Shown in pieces: positions 1 through 8,709 of a stretch of DNA of 35,848 bases. A program made the position numbers and the translations under genes. Origin of the DNA: JAAEQG01 sp023133475 (lineage in GTDB: Bacteria; Planctomycetota; Phycisphaerae; UBA1845); NCBI GenBank assembly GCA_030631415.1, contig DAOVLE010000022.1, positions 1 through 35,848 of the forward strand, given 5' to 3'. How positions within the stretch are numbered: the stretch's first letter is position 1; every line of letters starts with the position of its first letter. The notes under the pieces were generated by a model, which made no database searches, was not told the origin of the DNA, and saw nothing but the letters and a program-made list of their open reading frames with translations.

Positions 1-3000
1 CGATGCTTGAAGGCTGCTGCCTGCAAGACGGCACCTGCCTGGACCTCGATCCGCTCTGCTGCGACGACATGGGCGGGACGGCTCAGGGTGCCGGGACCGG
101 GTGCGTCGATATGAGGATCGCTTGCTGCTTCCCCGACGGCAGTTGCCTGGACGTGGATCCAATCTGCTGTGATGACTTGGGTGGTGTCCCAGGTTACGTC
201 GCGAACTGCCTGGGCGACCTGAACACCAACGGTATCGACGACGCCTGCGAAGAGCCGCAGGAACGCGAGGCTTGCTGCCTTCCGGACGGCCAGTGCGTTG
301 ATGAGACTCCGGACAACTGCATCGCCCTGGGCGGCACGCCGCAAGGTGCGGGGACGGCATGCACGATGCTTGAAGGCTGCTGCCTGCAAGACGGCACCTG
401 CCTGGACCTCGATCCGCTCTGCTGCGACGACATGGGCGGGACAGCCCAGGGTGCCGGGACCGGGTGCGTCGATATGACGATCGCTTGCTGCCTGCAAGAC
501 GGTAGCGGCGCTTGCATGGACGTGGACCCGCTCTGCTGCGATGACGTGGGCGGAATACCGGGGTACGCCGATCACTGCCTGGGCGATAACAACGGCAACG
601 GTATCGACGATGCGTGTGAGATACTGGAGGCTTGCTGCCTGCCCGACGGCACGTGCATCGATACCAACTATGGCGACTGCGTGGCTCAAAACGGTGACCC
701 GCAAGGGCCTGGCACTAATTGTGCGACCACGATTTGTCAGCAATCGAAGTGGGCTCAGCCGCCTACCCACAACCCCGATTCGCCCGAGCCCAAGTGCTTC
801 TATGGTTGGGACGACCCATCGTTTTACGAGATGGGCCCGATTGTGGCCGACGATTGGCCCTGCCAGGACAACCGCCCGGTTACGGACGTTCACTGGTGGG
901 GTTCCTACATTGGCTGGGAGATTCCCGAGCCTCCGCCCATGGGTGCTGCCGGCTTCCCGGCGGGCTTCCACATCGGCATCTGGACGGACGTTCCAGCCGG
1001 CGTGGATCAGCAGTGGAGCCATCCCGGCAGGATGCTCTGGGAGTTTATGGTATCGCGAGAAGAGTTGAACGAGAGGCCGGTAGGCTGCGACTTCCATCCG
1101 GAGTTCATGAACGTACCGGACACCTGCTTCAAGTACGACCTCTTTATTCCGCAGGATATGTGGTTCTATCAGGACTTCGACCAGAGCAACATCTACTGGA
1201 TCAGCATCTCGGCGCTCTACTACGAGCCTATCCCAATCGAGTTCCCGTGGGGCTGGAAGACGCGTCGGCCTGAGTGGAATGACGACGCGGTCCGCATCTT
1301 TGACCCACTGGCCCCGGCTATTGGAGCACAGTTTATGTTCGGCGAGCCCATCGAGACTTCTGAGGGCTCGTGGGATATGGCGTTTGTGCTGACCACCAAA
1401 GACATTGCACCGCGTGAGGCCTGCTGCTGGTCTGACGGTAGCTGCACCGACATGGATCCAGAGGAGTGTTCCTCCAACGGCGGAATGCCGCAGGGTCCCG
1501 GTAGCGTGTGCGCTGGGTGGTTGGAGGCTTGCTGCTTCGAGGACGGCTCCTGCATTGACGCCGACCCGCTCTGCTGCAGTGCCATGGGTGGCTCGCCGCA
1601 GGGCACTGGCACCATGTGTTCCGGCGAGATTGGAGCATGTTGCTTCATCAACGAGTACACAAGCTCGTGCCAGGATGGAATGGACGCGGTGTGTTGTGAG
1701 TACCTGGGCGGTGTTCCGCAGGGTCCCGGCACCCTGTGCACCGAAGAGGAGGCCTGCTGCATCGATGAGACCGGTGTGGCCGACAACCTCTGCGTGATGG
1801 CCGACCCGTTGTGCTGTGACGACATGGGCGGGATTCCGCAAGGCGCGGGCACTATGTGCACCGAAGACGAGGCCTGCTGCCTCGAGGACGGCACTTGTGT
1901 GATGGCCGACCCACTGTGCTGCGACGAGTTGGGCGGAGTGGCCCAGGGCGCGGGCACTATGTGCACCGAACCTGAGGGCTGCTGCCTGCAAGACGGCACT
2001 TGCATCATGGCCGACCCGCTGTGCTGTGACGAGTTGGGTGGCACGCCACAAGGCGCCGGCACCGCGTGTGTGGATATGACGATCGCCTGCTGCCTGGATG
2101 ACGGCACATGTGCGGACGTCGATCCGTTGTGCTGTGATGATATCGGCGGGACGCCGGGCTACGAGCCGGCCTGCCTGGGCGATAACAACGGCAACGGGAT
2201 CGACGACGCCTGCGAAGAGCCGGTCATCTACGAGCCCAAGTGGTCGCAACGACCGCATGGGCCTAGTGAGGGGTTCGACGCCGCTTCGGGTGTCTGGATC
2301 CACGACGACATAACCGGGATCAAATGGCAGCAACGCCCGAACGCCGAGTTGCCGGGTATTCACGCCCATGATGTGACTGATGGAATCATTATCCTGGCAG
2401 ACGATTGGCTTTGCGAGGGTGGTGTGGTGACCGACTTCCACTGGTGGGGGACGGTCGAGGCCCCGGGTATGGGCATCTACGGATTCCAACTCAGCATCCA
2501 CGATAACGACCCCGCCGGGTGCGTGCCGGGAGCCGCCATCTGGCAGGTGGTCATCCCCATCACGCAGATCATGGTGACGCCCACCGGAATGTTCAACAGT
2601 GACGGGTTGGAGATCTTCCGGTACGACTACTTGTTGCCTGAGGCAGATTGGTTCTATCAGGAACAAGGGCTCACCTACTGGTTCAACCTTTCGGCGATTT
2701 CGATGGATCCGTCTCAACCCTACATCTGGCGGTGGCAGGAGGCCGCTCGGACTCCGTTGCCGAGGCTTTGCCCCGCTGCCGGGTGGACTGCCCCGTTCCC
2801 GCAGATGTGGTTGCCGATCGTCTGGTCTGATGAAAGGTACAGTGACATGGCCTTTGTGGTGACCTCGGTGGACTTGAATCCGCAGGAGGTGAACCTGGTG
2901 GTTGCAGACGACTTCATCTCCGATGGTCGCCCAATCGAGGCTGTCCGTTGGTGGGGCAGCTACTTTGACGACCGATACCTTCCTGGGGTTGGCGTCGATC

Positions 3001-4271
3001 CGCAACGTGCGGTGGACGGCTGGATCATCAGCTTCCACCACGCCGACCCGGTGTTGAATCCCGAGTGCCCGCCGGACCTGATAGCCGGCGATCAGCCGCC
3101 GACGGCTTTGGGGCTGTACTTTGCCCCGGCTGACGCGGTCGAGTGGATGCCCTTGGGTTACGATGACTGCTTCGACCACGAGGTTTACGAGTACAAGGTG
3201 GACCTGGCTCGGTGCTGCCTGCTCTGCTCGGAGATTGACCCACGTAGTGGGTTCATACCGGCCCGGAGGGATGCGTTCCACGAGGAGTGTGATTTCGGCT
3301 ACTGGCTGGATATCCAGGCGGTGGTTGGTGCGGTGTGGAAGACCGATCAGAGTGGTAATGAGTGCGTCCTGCACTACACCAATCACATCCCTTCGGATCT
3401 CACGGTTGACGGGCGTTTCTGGGGTTGGCACACGAGCATGGATGACAAGCTCAATGAAGCCTGTGTCGGGAACGTCGTGGACTTCAACTTGAACGCCCAG
3501 GACTGCTGGGACTACGGTGCGTGGCAAAAGCAACTGTGGGAGTGCCCGTGGGTTCCCGGGCCGCCGGTGAACATGAGCTTCCAGTTGCTCACTAGTTGGC
3601 CGACGCCGTTGCGGATCGTTGGTTCGTGGTATACCTGGAAGAACCACGGCGCGGTGGCCGGCGAGTTGGGTATCGAGTTGGACCCGGCTGCGACGGGCAA
3701 CGACTGGCATCCCTCCTTAGGCGGTGGTGCCGGCATCGAGACCCGCCGCGGCAGTATCACCAAGCTGACCTGCACCTTCAGCGAGCCGGTGAACCCAGTC
3801 AGCTTCGGTGTGGGAGACATCACCATCTGCGGATGCGTGAACGGGAACTTCAACCCGAGCAGCATCTCCCTCGACTTCACGAACACGGTGCTGACCATGA
3901 ATTTTGCTCCGTTGACGCTGGGTAACGGCGAGATGGGTTCTCTGGCTGATCGTTACATGGTGGTGATCTCCACCAACGTGACCAGTGCAGCCACCGGAGC
4001 ACATCTGTCGTGCGACCGCGATGTGGAGGTCATCGCTCAGTTCGGTAACGTGCTGAACTTCGGCCCCAGTGCCGGGCTGACCAACTCCACCGACCTGAAC
4101 CAGATCAGCACGCGAATCGGGCAGGCGGTGCCTGTCCCGGCTCCGGTGAAGTACGACGTGTTCTACATCGGACCCAGTGCCGGTATTGTCAACACGACGG
4201 ACTATAACCAGACTTCGTCGAACCTTACCACCACCGGTCCGATCTGTGTCATACCGCCGACTTGCCCATAA
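1..4271 (+). CDS. Giant secreted Cys-rich repeat protein, 5' end outside the window
   Basis: The frame is open from the window edge, so the true start and signal peptide lie upstream; 1422 residues are visible and the stop is TAA at 4269-4271. About 13 units of roughly 32 residues follow the pattern (E/I)xCCxxDGxCxxxDPLCCDDxGGxxQGxGTxC: six at residues 3-240 and seven at about 465-735. Several units end in a Ca-binding-looking GDNNGNGIDDAC tail. Between and after them lie three related beta-rich modules (about 245-460, 740-960, 960-1200) that share KW(A/S)Q(P/R)P, ADDWxC and FHWWG-type motifs, which I recall as the planctomycete domain DUF7901. The tail (1200-1422) looks Ig-like and ends in two short repeats containing GPSAG. 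Each unit probably forms disulfides outside the cytoplasm. An adhesin or surface-structural role is inferred; no enzyme motif is visible. Confidence 0.85.
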   Translation, partial: MLEGCCLQDGTCLDLDPLCCDDMGGTAQGAGTGCVDMRIACCFPDGSCLDVDPICCDDLGGVPGYVANCLGDLNTNGIDDACEEPQEREACCLPDGQCVDETPDNCIALGGTPQGAGTACTMLEGCCLQDGTCLDLDPLCCDDMGGTAQGAGTGCVDMTIACCLQDGSGACMDVDPLCCDDVGGIPGYADHCLGDNNGNGIDDACEILEACCLPDGTCIDTNYGDCVAQNGDPQGPGTNCATTICQQSKWAQPPTHNPDSPEPKCFYGWDDPSFYEMGPIVADDWPCQDNRPVTDVHWWGSYIGWEIPEPPPMGAAGFPAGFHIGIWTDVPAGVDQQWSHPGRMLWEFMVSREELNERPVGCDFHPEFMNVPDTCFKYDLFIPQDMWFYQDFDQSNIYWISISALYYEPIPIEFPWGWKTRRPEWNDDAVRIFDPLAPAIGAQFMFGEPIETSEGSWDMAFVLTTKDIAPREACCWSDGSCTDMDPEECSSNGGMPQGPGSVCAGWLEACCFEDGSCIDADPLCCSAMGGSPQGTGTMCSGEIGACCFINEYTSSCQDGMDAVCCEYLGGVPQGPGTLCTEEEACCIDETGVADNLCVMADPLCCDDMGGIPQGAGTMCTEDEACCLEDGTCVMADPLCCDELGGVAQGAGTMCTEPEGCCLQDGTCIMADPLCCDELGGTPQGAGTACVDMTIACCLDDGTCADVDPLCCDDIGGTPGYEPACLGDNNGNGIDDACEEPVIYEPKWSQRPHGPSEGFDAASGVWIHDDITGIKWQQRPNAELPGIHAHDVTDGIIILADDWLCEGGVVTDFHWWGTVEAPGMGIYGFQLSIHDNDPAGCVPGAAIWQVVIPITQIMVTPTGMFNSDGLEIFRYDYLLPEADWFYQEQGLTYWFNLSAISMDPSQPYIWRWQEAARTPLPRLCPAAGWTAPFPQMWLPIVWSDERYSDMAFVVTSVDLNPQEVNLVVADDFISDGRPIEAVRWWGSYFDDRYLPGVGVDPQRAVDGWIISFHHADPVLNPECPPDLIAGDQPPTALGLYFAPADAVEWMPLGYDDCFDHEVYEYKVDLARCCLLCSEIDPRSGFIPARRDAFHEECDFGYWLDIQAVVGAVWKTDQSGNECVLHYTNHIPSDLTVDGRFWGWHTSMDDKLNEACVGNVVDFNLNAQDCWDYGAWQKQLWECPWVPGPPVNMSFQLLTSWPTPLRIVGSWYTWKNHGAVAGELGIELDPAATGNDWHPSLGGGAGIETRRGSITKLTCTFSEPVNPVSFGVGDITICGCVNGNFNPSSISLDFTNTVLTMNFAPLTLGNGEMGSLADRYMVVISTNVTSAATGAHLSCDRDVEVIAQFGNVLNFGPSAGLTNSTDLNQISTRIGQAVPVPAPVKYDVFYIGPSAGIVNTTDYNQTSSNLTTTGPICVIPPTCP

Positions 4272-4309
4272 GCCGGTGATCTGACCGGTTGGTCAGGCTG
4301 ATGCAAACG

Positions 4310-4348
4310 ACCCGCCCGTGGGCTTGCCCCGCGGGCGGGTTCTTTATT
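4310..4348 (+). terminator. Rho-independent terminator after the Cys-rich gene
   Basis: A perfect 9-bp GC-rich stem (ACCCGCCCG at 4310-4318, CGGGCGGGT at 4332-4340) has a further GGG/CCC pairing inside it. It is followed directly by TTCTTTATT and lies about 40 bp after the stop of the giant protein. Confidence 0.8.
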
Positions 4349-4520
4349 GGGGCAAGCTGGCTTTCCCGATAACACAAGCACCGCCTCCAAACCGCCGATA
4401 ACGACGGAGGTGGCGGAACCATGTGCTGTAGTGCAGGATGATCCTGGTGGTTTTGCCCCTGCGGATTTTGCGTGCATCTTCCGGTTGCGGTCGAATGCCG
4501 CCTGGAAAGTGGTGAGACTC

Positions 4521-6056
4521 TTGACCACGGAACTGCTGGACAGGCTGAAAAGCCCTGCAACCGCCCCTGAAGCGGAATCGACTCGATCACCTGCCCGGGA
4601 GCAAGTCGCCCGTCTGCATCGAGTGCCGTCGGCGGTCGAGTGGGAGCGCACCTTCCGGGCACACTACGACACCAAACCACGGCACCGGCGCGGGGCCAAA
4701 CCACACTATTATTACAGCCGCATCATGAAGCGGCTGGCTTTTCTCGTTGCTCCCGGCTCGCGGGTGTTAGACATCGGATGTGGGACGGGGGATGTGTTGG
4801 CATTGCTCAAGCCGTCCTATGGTGTTGGTGTGGACTTTGCCCCCAACGCGGTTGCCGAAGCCCAAAACCGTCATCCCCACCTCCACTTTTTTGCAATGCG
4901 GGGTGAAGATGTCGCTCGGCTCCATGAGACCTTCGACTACATAATCATCAACCAGGTGTTGTGCGACTTTTACGATGTGCAGGAGTTTTTTCGGGCGTTG
5001 CAATCAGTCTGTCACGAGCGGACGCGGGTGATCATCGTCCACTACAGCCGCCTGTGGCAGCCGTTGCTGAGGCTTGCCGAGTGGCTGGGGATCAAGCCGA
5101 CAGCCCCCGACCACGCCTGGCTGCCGGTTGTGGAGATCAGCCATCTGCTATCCCTGGCGGGATTTGAGACCATACGCCGATGTGGGATGACCCTCCTGCC
5201 TGTCCCGGTGCCGATCCTCTCCAACCTGGTCAACAGGTTCCTCGGTAATTTGCCCGGGCTGAATTTGTTGGGGCTGAACAGCGTGCTGGTGGCACGTTCG
5301 GTGGACGCCGGCGTGCTCCAACGTGGGAAAGAACGTAGCGTATCGATCATCGTGCCGGCGTGCAACGAGTCCGGGCACATCCTGCCGCTGCTCAAACGCA
5401 TTCCGACCCTGGCACGCCGGCAGGAGGTCCTCTTCGTCGAGGGGCACAGTGCCGACGACACCTGGGCAGTGATCCAACAGGCTGTGGCTGATTATGATGG
5501 GCCTTGGTCGGTCCGTTGTATGCAGCAGGACGGGGTGGGCAAGGCGGACGCGGTGCGCAAGGGCTTCGCCGACGCCACCGGTGAGGTGCTGATGATCCTC
5601 GACGCGGACATCAGCGTTCCGCCCGAGGAACTGGGCTCTTTTTACGACGCCCTGATCAACGGGCACGGTGAACTGATCAACGGATCGCGCATGGTATACC
5701 TCATGGACAAAAAAGCCATGCGCTTCTTGAATTTGTTGGGCAACAAATTCTTCGGGTGGATGTTCACCACACTCTTAGGCCAGCGCTTTCGAGACACCCT
5801 GTGCGGCACCAAGGTGCTGCTCCGCGAGGATTACGAACGCCGCCTGGCTGCCGGTCGCGAGTACTTCGGCGACTTCGACCCCTTCGGGGATTACGATCTG
5901 CTGTTCGGAGCCGCCCAGGCCGGCCTGAAGATCACCGACGTTCCCGTCCACTACAAAGCCCGCACCTACGGCCAAACCAACATTTCACGATTCACCCACG
6001 GGCTGACCCTGCTACGCATGTGCCTGTTCGCCGCCCGAAAGATTAAGTTTATTTAG
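4521..6056 (+). CDS. Fused SAM methyltransferase and family 2 glycosyltransferase
   Basis: One frame encodes two enzymes. The N-terminal half is a class I SAM-dependent methyltransferase with the glycine-rich motif VLDIGCGTGD (residues 82-91 from the chosen start). The C-terminal half, from about residue 270, is a GT-A glycosyltransferase of the family 2/DPM1 type: SIIVPACNES near its start, a DAD metal-binding motif in ILDADIS (about 361-363), and a basic tail typical of polyprenyl-phosphate glycosyltransferases. There is no clear membrane anchor. The frame stays open back to TTG 4347, but that would start in the T-tract of the upstream terminator. I prefer TTG 4521, which has GGTGAG four bases upstream; GTG 4509 and 4512 are alternatives. 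The natural substrate may be a lipid-linked sugar or surface glycan; this is inference. The stop is followed two bases later by a palindromic repeat. Confidence 0.85.
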   Translation: MTTELLDRLKSPATAPEAESTRSPAREQVARLHRVPSAVEWERTFRAHYDTKPRHRRGAKPHYYYSRIMKRLAFLVAPGSRVLDIGCGTGDVLALLKPSYGVGVDFAPNAVAEAQNRHPHLHFFAMRGEDVARLHETFDYIIINQVLCDFYDVQEFFRALQSVCHERTRVIIVHYSRLWQPLLRLAEWLGIKPTAPDHAWLPVVEISHLLSLAGFETIRRCGMTLLPVPVPILSNLVNRFLGNLPGLNLLGLNSVLVARSVDAGVLQRGKERSVSIIVPACNESGHILPLLKRIPTLARRQEVLFVEGHSADDTWAVIQQAVADYDGPWSVRCMQQDGVGKADAVRKGFADATGEVLMILDADISVPPEELGSFYDALINGHGELINGSRMVYLMDKKAMRFLNLLGNKFFGWMFTTLLGQRFRDTLCGTKVLLREDYERRLAAGREYFGDFDPFGDYDLLFGAAQAGLKITDVPVHYKARTYGQTNISRFTHGLTLLRMCLFAARKIKFI

Positions 6057-6058
6057 AT

Positions 6059-6079
6059 GTAGGGCGGGTTCCACCCGCC
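6059..6079. repeat. GTAGGGCGGG-type palindromic repeat, single hairpin
   Basis: This is one arm of the dispersed palindrome family, able to fold on itself (GGCGGGT / ACCCGCC). It starts two bases after the stop of the methyltransferase-glycosyltransferase gene. The rest of the gene-free stretch 6057-6364 is filled by the nested element at 6122-6336. Confidence 0.85.
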
Positions 6080-6121
6080 ATACAACTTGTTGACTTATTG
6101 ACTTGTTGCCTCTAAAAAGAT

Positions 6122-6336
6122 GTAGGGTGGGTTCCACCCGCCGCGCCGTGCCGAGAAGGCGGGTGGAAGTATACATTCAGTAAACCCGTATACGGTATAG
6201 CGTCGGGTTGGGTGGCCCATGGCTTTAGCCGTGGGGGACACGAATCGTGTCAGGCATTCGCGTCCCCCACCGCTAAAGCGGTGGGCCACCCGGAACACGG
6301 GTTCACTGAATACTTACCGGGTGGAACCCGCCCTAC
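6122..6336. mobile_element. Nested palindromic element, three layers
   Basis: The outer arms are GTAGGGTGGGTTCCACCC (from 6122) and GGGTGGAACCCGCCCTAC (ending 6336). Inside lies a second inverted pair built on TTCAGTAAACCCG (about 6176-6189) and CGGGTTCACTGAA (about 6298-6310). The core is a third palindrome at 6210-6291, with arms GGGTGGCCCATGGCTTTAGC and GCTAAAGCGGTGGGCCACCC around a GGGGGACACGAAT/ATTCGCGTCCCCC stem. No protein is encoded. The open frame reading into mtnA is incidental. Confidence 0.75.
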
Positions 6337-6364
6337 AACTTGTAGGCTCTTAGAGACCATAAGC

Positions 6365-7426
6365 ATGAATGACAATGAAGCAATTCGACCGATCGAGTGG
6401 GTGGGAGGCCTGGACGGCTATGCCGCCTTGATCGACCAGACCCTGCTGCCGGAGGAGTTCAAGAGAATCCGGATCGAGGGCGTGGAATCCATGTGGGACG
6501 CGATCAAACGGCTGGTGGTCCGAGGGGCGCCGGCCATCGGGATTGCGGCGGCTATGGGCGTGGTGCTGGGTGTGCGCGGGTGTGACGGAGGTGATGAGAC
6601 AGGTTTTCACACACGCTTGAAGGAGGTATGCGACTACCTGCGAAGCTCACGCCCGACGGCGGTGAACCTGTTCTGGGCCATCGACCGGATGACCAGATGC
6701 GCGAAGGCCCACGCCGAGCAGGATATCGCCGGGCGGAAAGAGGCTCTGCTGGCTGAGGCGAAAGCCATCCGTGATGAGGACGCCGCCATGTGCCGCCGCA
6801 TCGGCGAGCACGGCGCCGCCTTGATTGCCGACGGCTTCGGCCTCCTGACACACTGCAACGCGGGGGCACTGGCGACGGCGGAGTATGGGACAGCCTTGGC
6901 ACCAATGTACATCGCACATGCTCAGGGGCGCAGCTTTCGGGTCTTCGCCGATGAGACCCGCCCTTTGCTCCAGGGAGCGAGGCTGACGGCGTGGGAACTG
7001 GGGCAGGCTGGGATTGATGTCACCTTGATCTGCGACAGCATGGCGGCGGTGGTCATGCGTGCCGGCTGGGTGGACCTGGTGATTACCGGGGCGGACCGCA
7101 TCGCAGCCAACGGGGATACCGCCAACAAGATCGGAACCTATGGTTTGGCGGTATTGGCCCAGGCTCACGGTATCCCGTTTTACGTGGCAGCTCCCAGTTC
7201 GACTTTCGACCTGGCGGTTCCTGACGGTGAGGGCATCCCCATCGAGGAGCGCGACCCGGACGAAATCCGACGAGGAATGGGGCGTCAGACGGCTCCAGAA
7301 GAGATACCCTGCTACAATCCGGCTTTCGACGTGACACCCGCACACCTGATTCGGGGGATCATCACCGAGCGTGGGTTGATTCAGCCGGTGTCGAGGGAGT
7401 CGCTGGCAGCTTTTTGGGGACCGTGA
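6365..7426 (+). CDS. mtnA: Methylthioribose-1-phosphate isomerase
   Basis: This cytoplasmic enzyme isomerises 5-methylthioribose-1-phosphate to methylthioribulose-1-phosphate in the methionine salvage pathway; the fold is shared with eIF2B subunits. At 353 residues it has the usual length. The visible signatures are RGAPAIG (53-59), the catalytic cysteine in THCNAGALAT (Cys164) and the catalytic aspartate in ITGADRIAANGD (Asp244), followed by NKIGTYGLA. I take ATG 6365 as the start because the open frame further upstream (to 6212) lies entirely in a palindromic repeat. No strong ribosome binding site is visible. No other methionine-salvage gene is nearby. The stop is at 7424-7426. Confidence 0.95.
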   Translation: MNDNEAIRPIEWVGGLDGYAALIDQTLLPEEFKRIRIEGVESMWDAIKRLVVRGAPAIGIAAAMGVVLGVRGCDGGDETGFHTRLKEVCDYLRSSRPTAVNLFWAIDRMTRCAKAHAEQDIAGRKEALLAEAKAIRDEDAAMCRRIGEHGAALIADGFGLLTHCNAGALATAEYGTALAPMYIAHAQGRSFRVFADETRPLLQGARLTAWELGQAGIDVTLICDSMAAVVMRAGWVDLVITGADRIAANGDTANKIGTYGLAVLAQAHGIPFYVAAPSSTFDLAVPDGEGIPIEERDPDEIRRGMGRQTAPEEIPCYNPAFDVTPAHLIRGIITERGLIQPVSRESLAAFWGP

Positions 7427-7461
7427 CCATATGTTGGGGGCACATGGGGCCGACAAATGAC

Positions 7462-7518
7462 GTAGGGCGGGTTTTACCCGCCTTCTCGGCATGGCGTGGC
7501 GGGTGGAACCCGCCCTAC
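7462..7518. repeat. Compact GTAGGGCGGG inverted-repeat element
   Basis: A 57-bp element with both arms, GTAGGGCGGGTTTTACCCGCC-like on the left and its inverted copy ending in CGCCCTAC on the right. The spacer is CTTCTCGGCATGGCGT. It has the same architecture and length as the copy at 30139-30195. Confidence 0.85.
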
Positions 7519-7535
7519 ATTGCTGATTGGGGTGG

Positions 7536-7564
7536 TTGCATGTTACGGCGGAGCGCGCTATACT
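7536..7564 (+). promoter_or_regulatory. Sigma70-like promoter for the small secreted gene cluster
   Basis: TTGCAT (7536-7541) and TATACT (7559-7564) are separated by exactly 17 bp. The site lies 67 bp upstream of the ATG at 7631 and just after the preceding repeat. It is predicted from sequence only. Confidence 0.6.
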
Positions 7565-7630
7565 GAGTTGCAATGTGCGGATAAGCAGACGTATGCTGAT
7601 GTGAAAAAGCTGCACGAAGGAGAATTGGTC

Positions 7631-7882
7631 ATGCGAAATCATCGTTGTAAAAGGTTCGTAATGCTGGGCCTGGTGGTTACTACCGGCATGGTTTTCGCCG
7701 GGTCGGGGTTGGCTTGTGCGTCGTTGGCGTTTGACCAGGCTGCTGAGTCTGCCGATTTCTGTTTCTTGTTCGATTGCCGACAGGGGGCCTACGGTGGGCT
7801 GGTGGACTTCTGCGATCCGGATAATCCCGAAAGTTCGTTGTTGGCGGATTGCAGACATATTGACTTCGAGAACCAGAATTGA
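7631..7882 (+). CDS. Small secreted Cys-containing protein, 83 aa
   Basis: The family is not recognised. The start ATG 7631 has a good ribosome binding site (GAAGGAG at about 7616-7622). A basic N-terminus (RNHRCKR), a hydrophobic stretch (VMLGLVVTTGMVFAGSGLA) and a likely cleavage near residue 27-29 indicate export. The mature part is short and acidic with four cysteines (DFCFLFDC, DFCDP, ADCRH), so two disulfides are possible. It is the first of three small exported proteins in a row, with the promoter at 7536-7564. The open frame upstream of 7631 runs through the promoter and is not coding. Confidence 0.7.
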   Translation: MRNHRCKRFVMLGLVVTTGMVFAGSGLACASLAFDQAAESADFCFLFDCRQGAYGGLVDFCDPDNPESSLLADCRHIDFENQN

Positions 7883-7953
7883 TGCCGTAACCATGTTGAC
7901 CTTGCTGGGGTGAGAAGTGCTGGTGCCCCATGTGTGCGATGGAGTGGCTGAAA

Positions 7954-8268
7954 ATGTGTAGACTAAAGGGCAGAAGAGTTCGTCGGTTGCTGACAGCGTT
8001 GGCGGTTCTGTCGGCTGGTGCTTTCCAGTTCGGGTTTATACCGTCGTGTGAAAGTGCGCTGACGACGCTCAACCCGGGTGGGACGATTCTGGGGTCTGTC
8101 AGCCCTGAAGACATCGATCTGCTGTTCACGAGTATCCCCGACTGGGGATATGACCCCACTTGCACGATTCCGGGATTCGGGTTCGATCCGGAGAGTGCCG
8201 GCGCGGTTCCATCCGGGGAGTGTGCGGATCAGCCTGTATTCCCGCATACGCCGGGTATCCGCCCATAG
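7954..8268 (+). CDS. Small secreted protein of unknown function, 104 aa
   Basis: I chose ATG 7954 because GGAG (7941-7944) sits nine bases upstream; ATG 7930 and 7939 are possible longer starts. The N-terminus is strongly basic (RLKGRRVRR) and is followed by a hydrophobic segment (LLTALAVLSAGAFQFGFI) and a cysteine, which fits a signal peptide. The mature protein is rich in Gly, Pro and Asp with cysteines at CESAL, PTCTIPGFG and GECADQ. No catalytic motif is visible. The gap to the previous gene is 71 bp, so cotranscription from 7536 is likely. Confidence 0.65.
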   Translation: MCRLKGRRVRRLLTALAVLSAGAFQFGFIPSCESALTTLNPGGTILGSVSPEDIDLLFTSIPDWGYDPTCTIPGFGFDPESAGAVPSGECADQPVFPHTPGIRP

Positions 8269-8340
8269 TGTGCCGTTTGAACTCATGCCCGGGCATCGAG
8301 CTTTGAGTCAACTGCGGTTTCAGTTTGGGAGGGCCAGACT

Positions 8341-8502
8341 ATGACTTTGCGTAAGCTATTGCGTGTAACCGCCGTTGTGATGACCGGTGGGGTGATTATA
8401 CAGACCGCCGGTTGTGCGACCACGCTCGCCCCGCTGGCATTGAGCCTGTTCGAGAACATCGTGCTAAGCCAACTGTTCGCCGGTCTTGGCGGTGCTATCT
8501 AG
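8341..8502 (+). CDS. Tiny predicted lipoprotein, 53 aa
   Basis: This ORF is too short for usual cut-offs but is well supported. It has an ATG at 8341 with GGGAGG at about 8327-8332, a basic start (MTLRKLLR), a hydrophobic core and a lipobox-like TAGC, with the cysteine at residue 25. The remaining 28 residues form one hydrophobic helix (PLALSLFENIVLSQLFAGLGGA). It follows two other small exported proteins. The TAG stop at 8500-8502 is directly abutted by a palindromic repeat. A membrane-peripheral role is inferred; the function is unknown. Confidence 0.6.
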   Translation: MTLRKLLRVTAVVMTGGVIIQTAGCATTLAPLALSLFENIVLSQLFAGLGGAI

Positions 8503-8523
8503 GTAGGGCGGGTTCCACCCGCC
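8503..8523. repeat. GTAGGGCGGG single-arm palindrome at a stop codon
   Basis: The repeat begins at the base immediately after the TAG stop of the tiny lipoprotein. Confidence 0.8.
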
Positions 8524-8536
8524 TCGACCAGCGTGG

Positions 8537-8680
8537 TCAAGTCGCAACATACCCAGCCGGACGCCACCCGTCCTTGCGCTCGAACATCCGCACTTCCTGG
8601 TCGTAGCTCCAATACGTCGACGGCTCCTCGTACGGGGAGTTGATGATGAACTGGTAGATTTGGAATTTGCGCTTGGCTAT
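8537..8680 (-). pseudogene. Remnant of the N-terminus of a restriction-enzyme-like gene
   Basis: Reading from 8680, 47 codons give IAKRKFQIY, then IINSPYEEPSTYWSY, then GWRPAGYVAT and a TGA at 8537-8539. The initiator is ATA, not ATG. The same opening occurs with a proper ATG at 10385. From memory, INSPYEEPxxxW followed by RRPAGY is the start of large type III-like restriction endonucleases (the BPTD_3080 group), which are about 1000 residues; the rest is missing here. The family assignment needs a search. It lies at the downstream end of the minus-strand island. Confidence 0.5.
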
Positions 8681-8709
8681 AACCTCTCGATGTTCTTTCG
8701 TTACCGGAC

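Noticed and set aside
1220..2107. 295-codon minus-strand frame rich in Ser/Gln/Pro
   Set aside because: It is the reverse of the Cys-rich repeats. The apparent repeats in it are only the mirror of the real gene.
4347..4520. 58-codon N-terminal extension of the methyltransferase
   Set aside because: It would begin in the T-tract of the upstream terminator and shows no conserved features. It remains possible.
6647..7894. 415-codon minus-strand frame
   Set aside because: It runs antisense through mtnA, a repeat, a promoter and a small secreted gene; its composition is that of a shadow frame.
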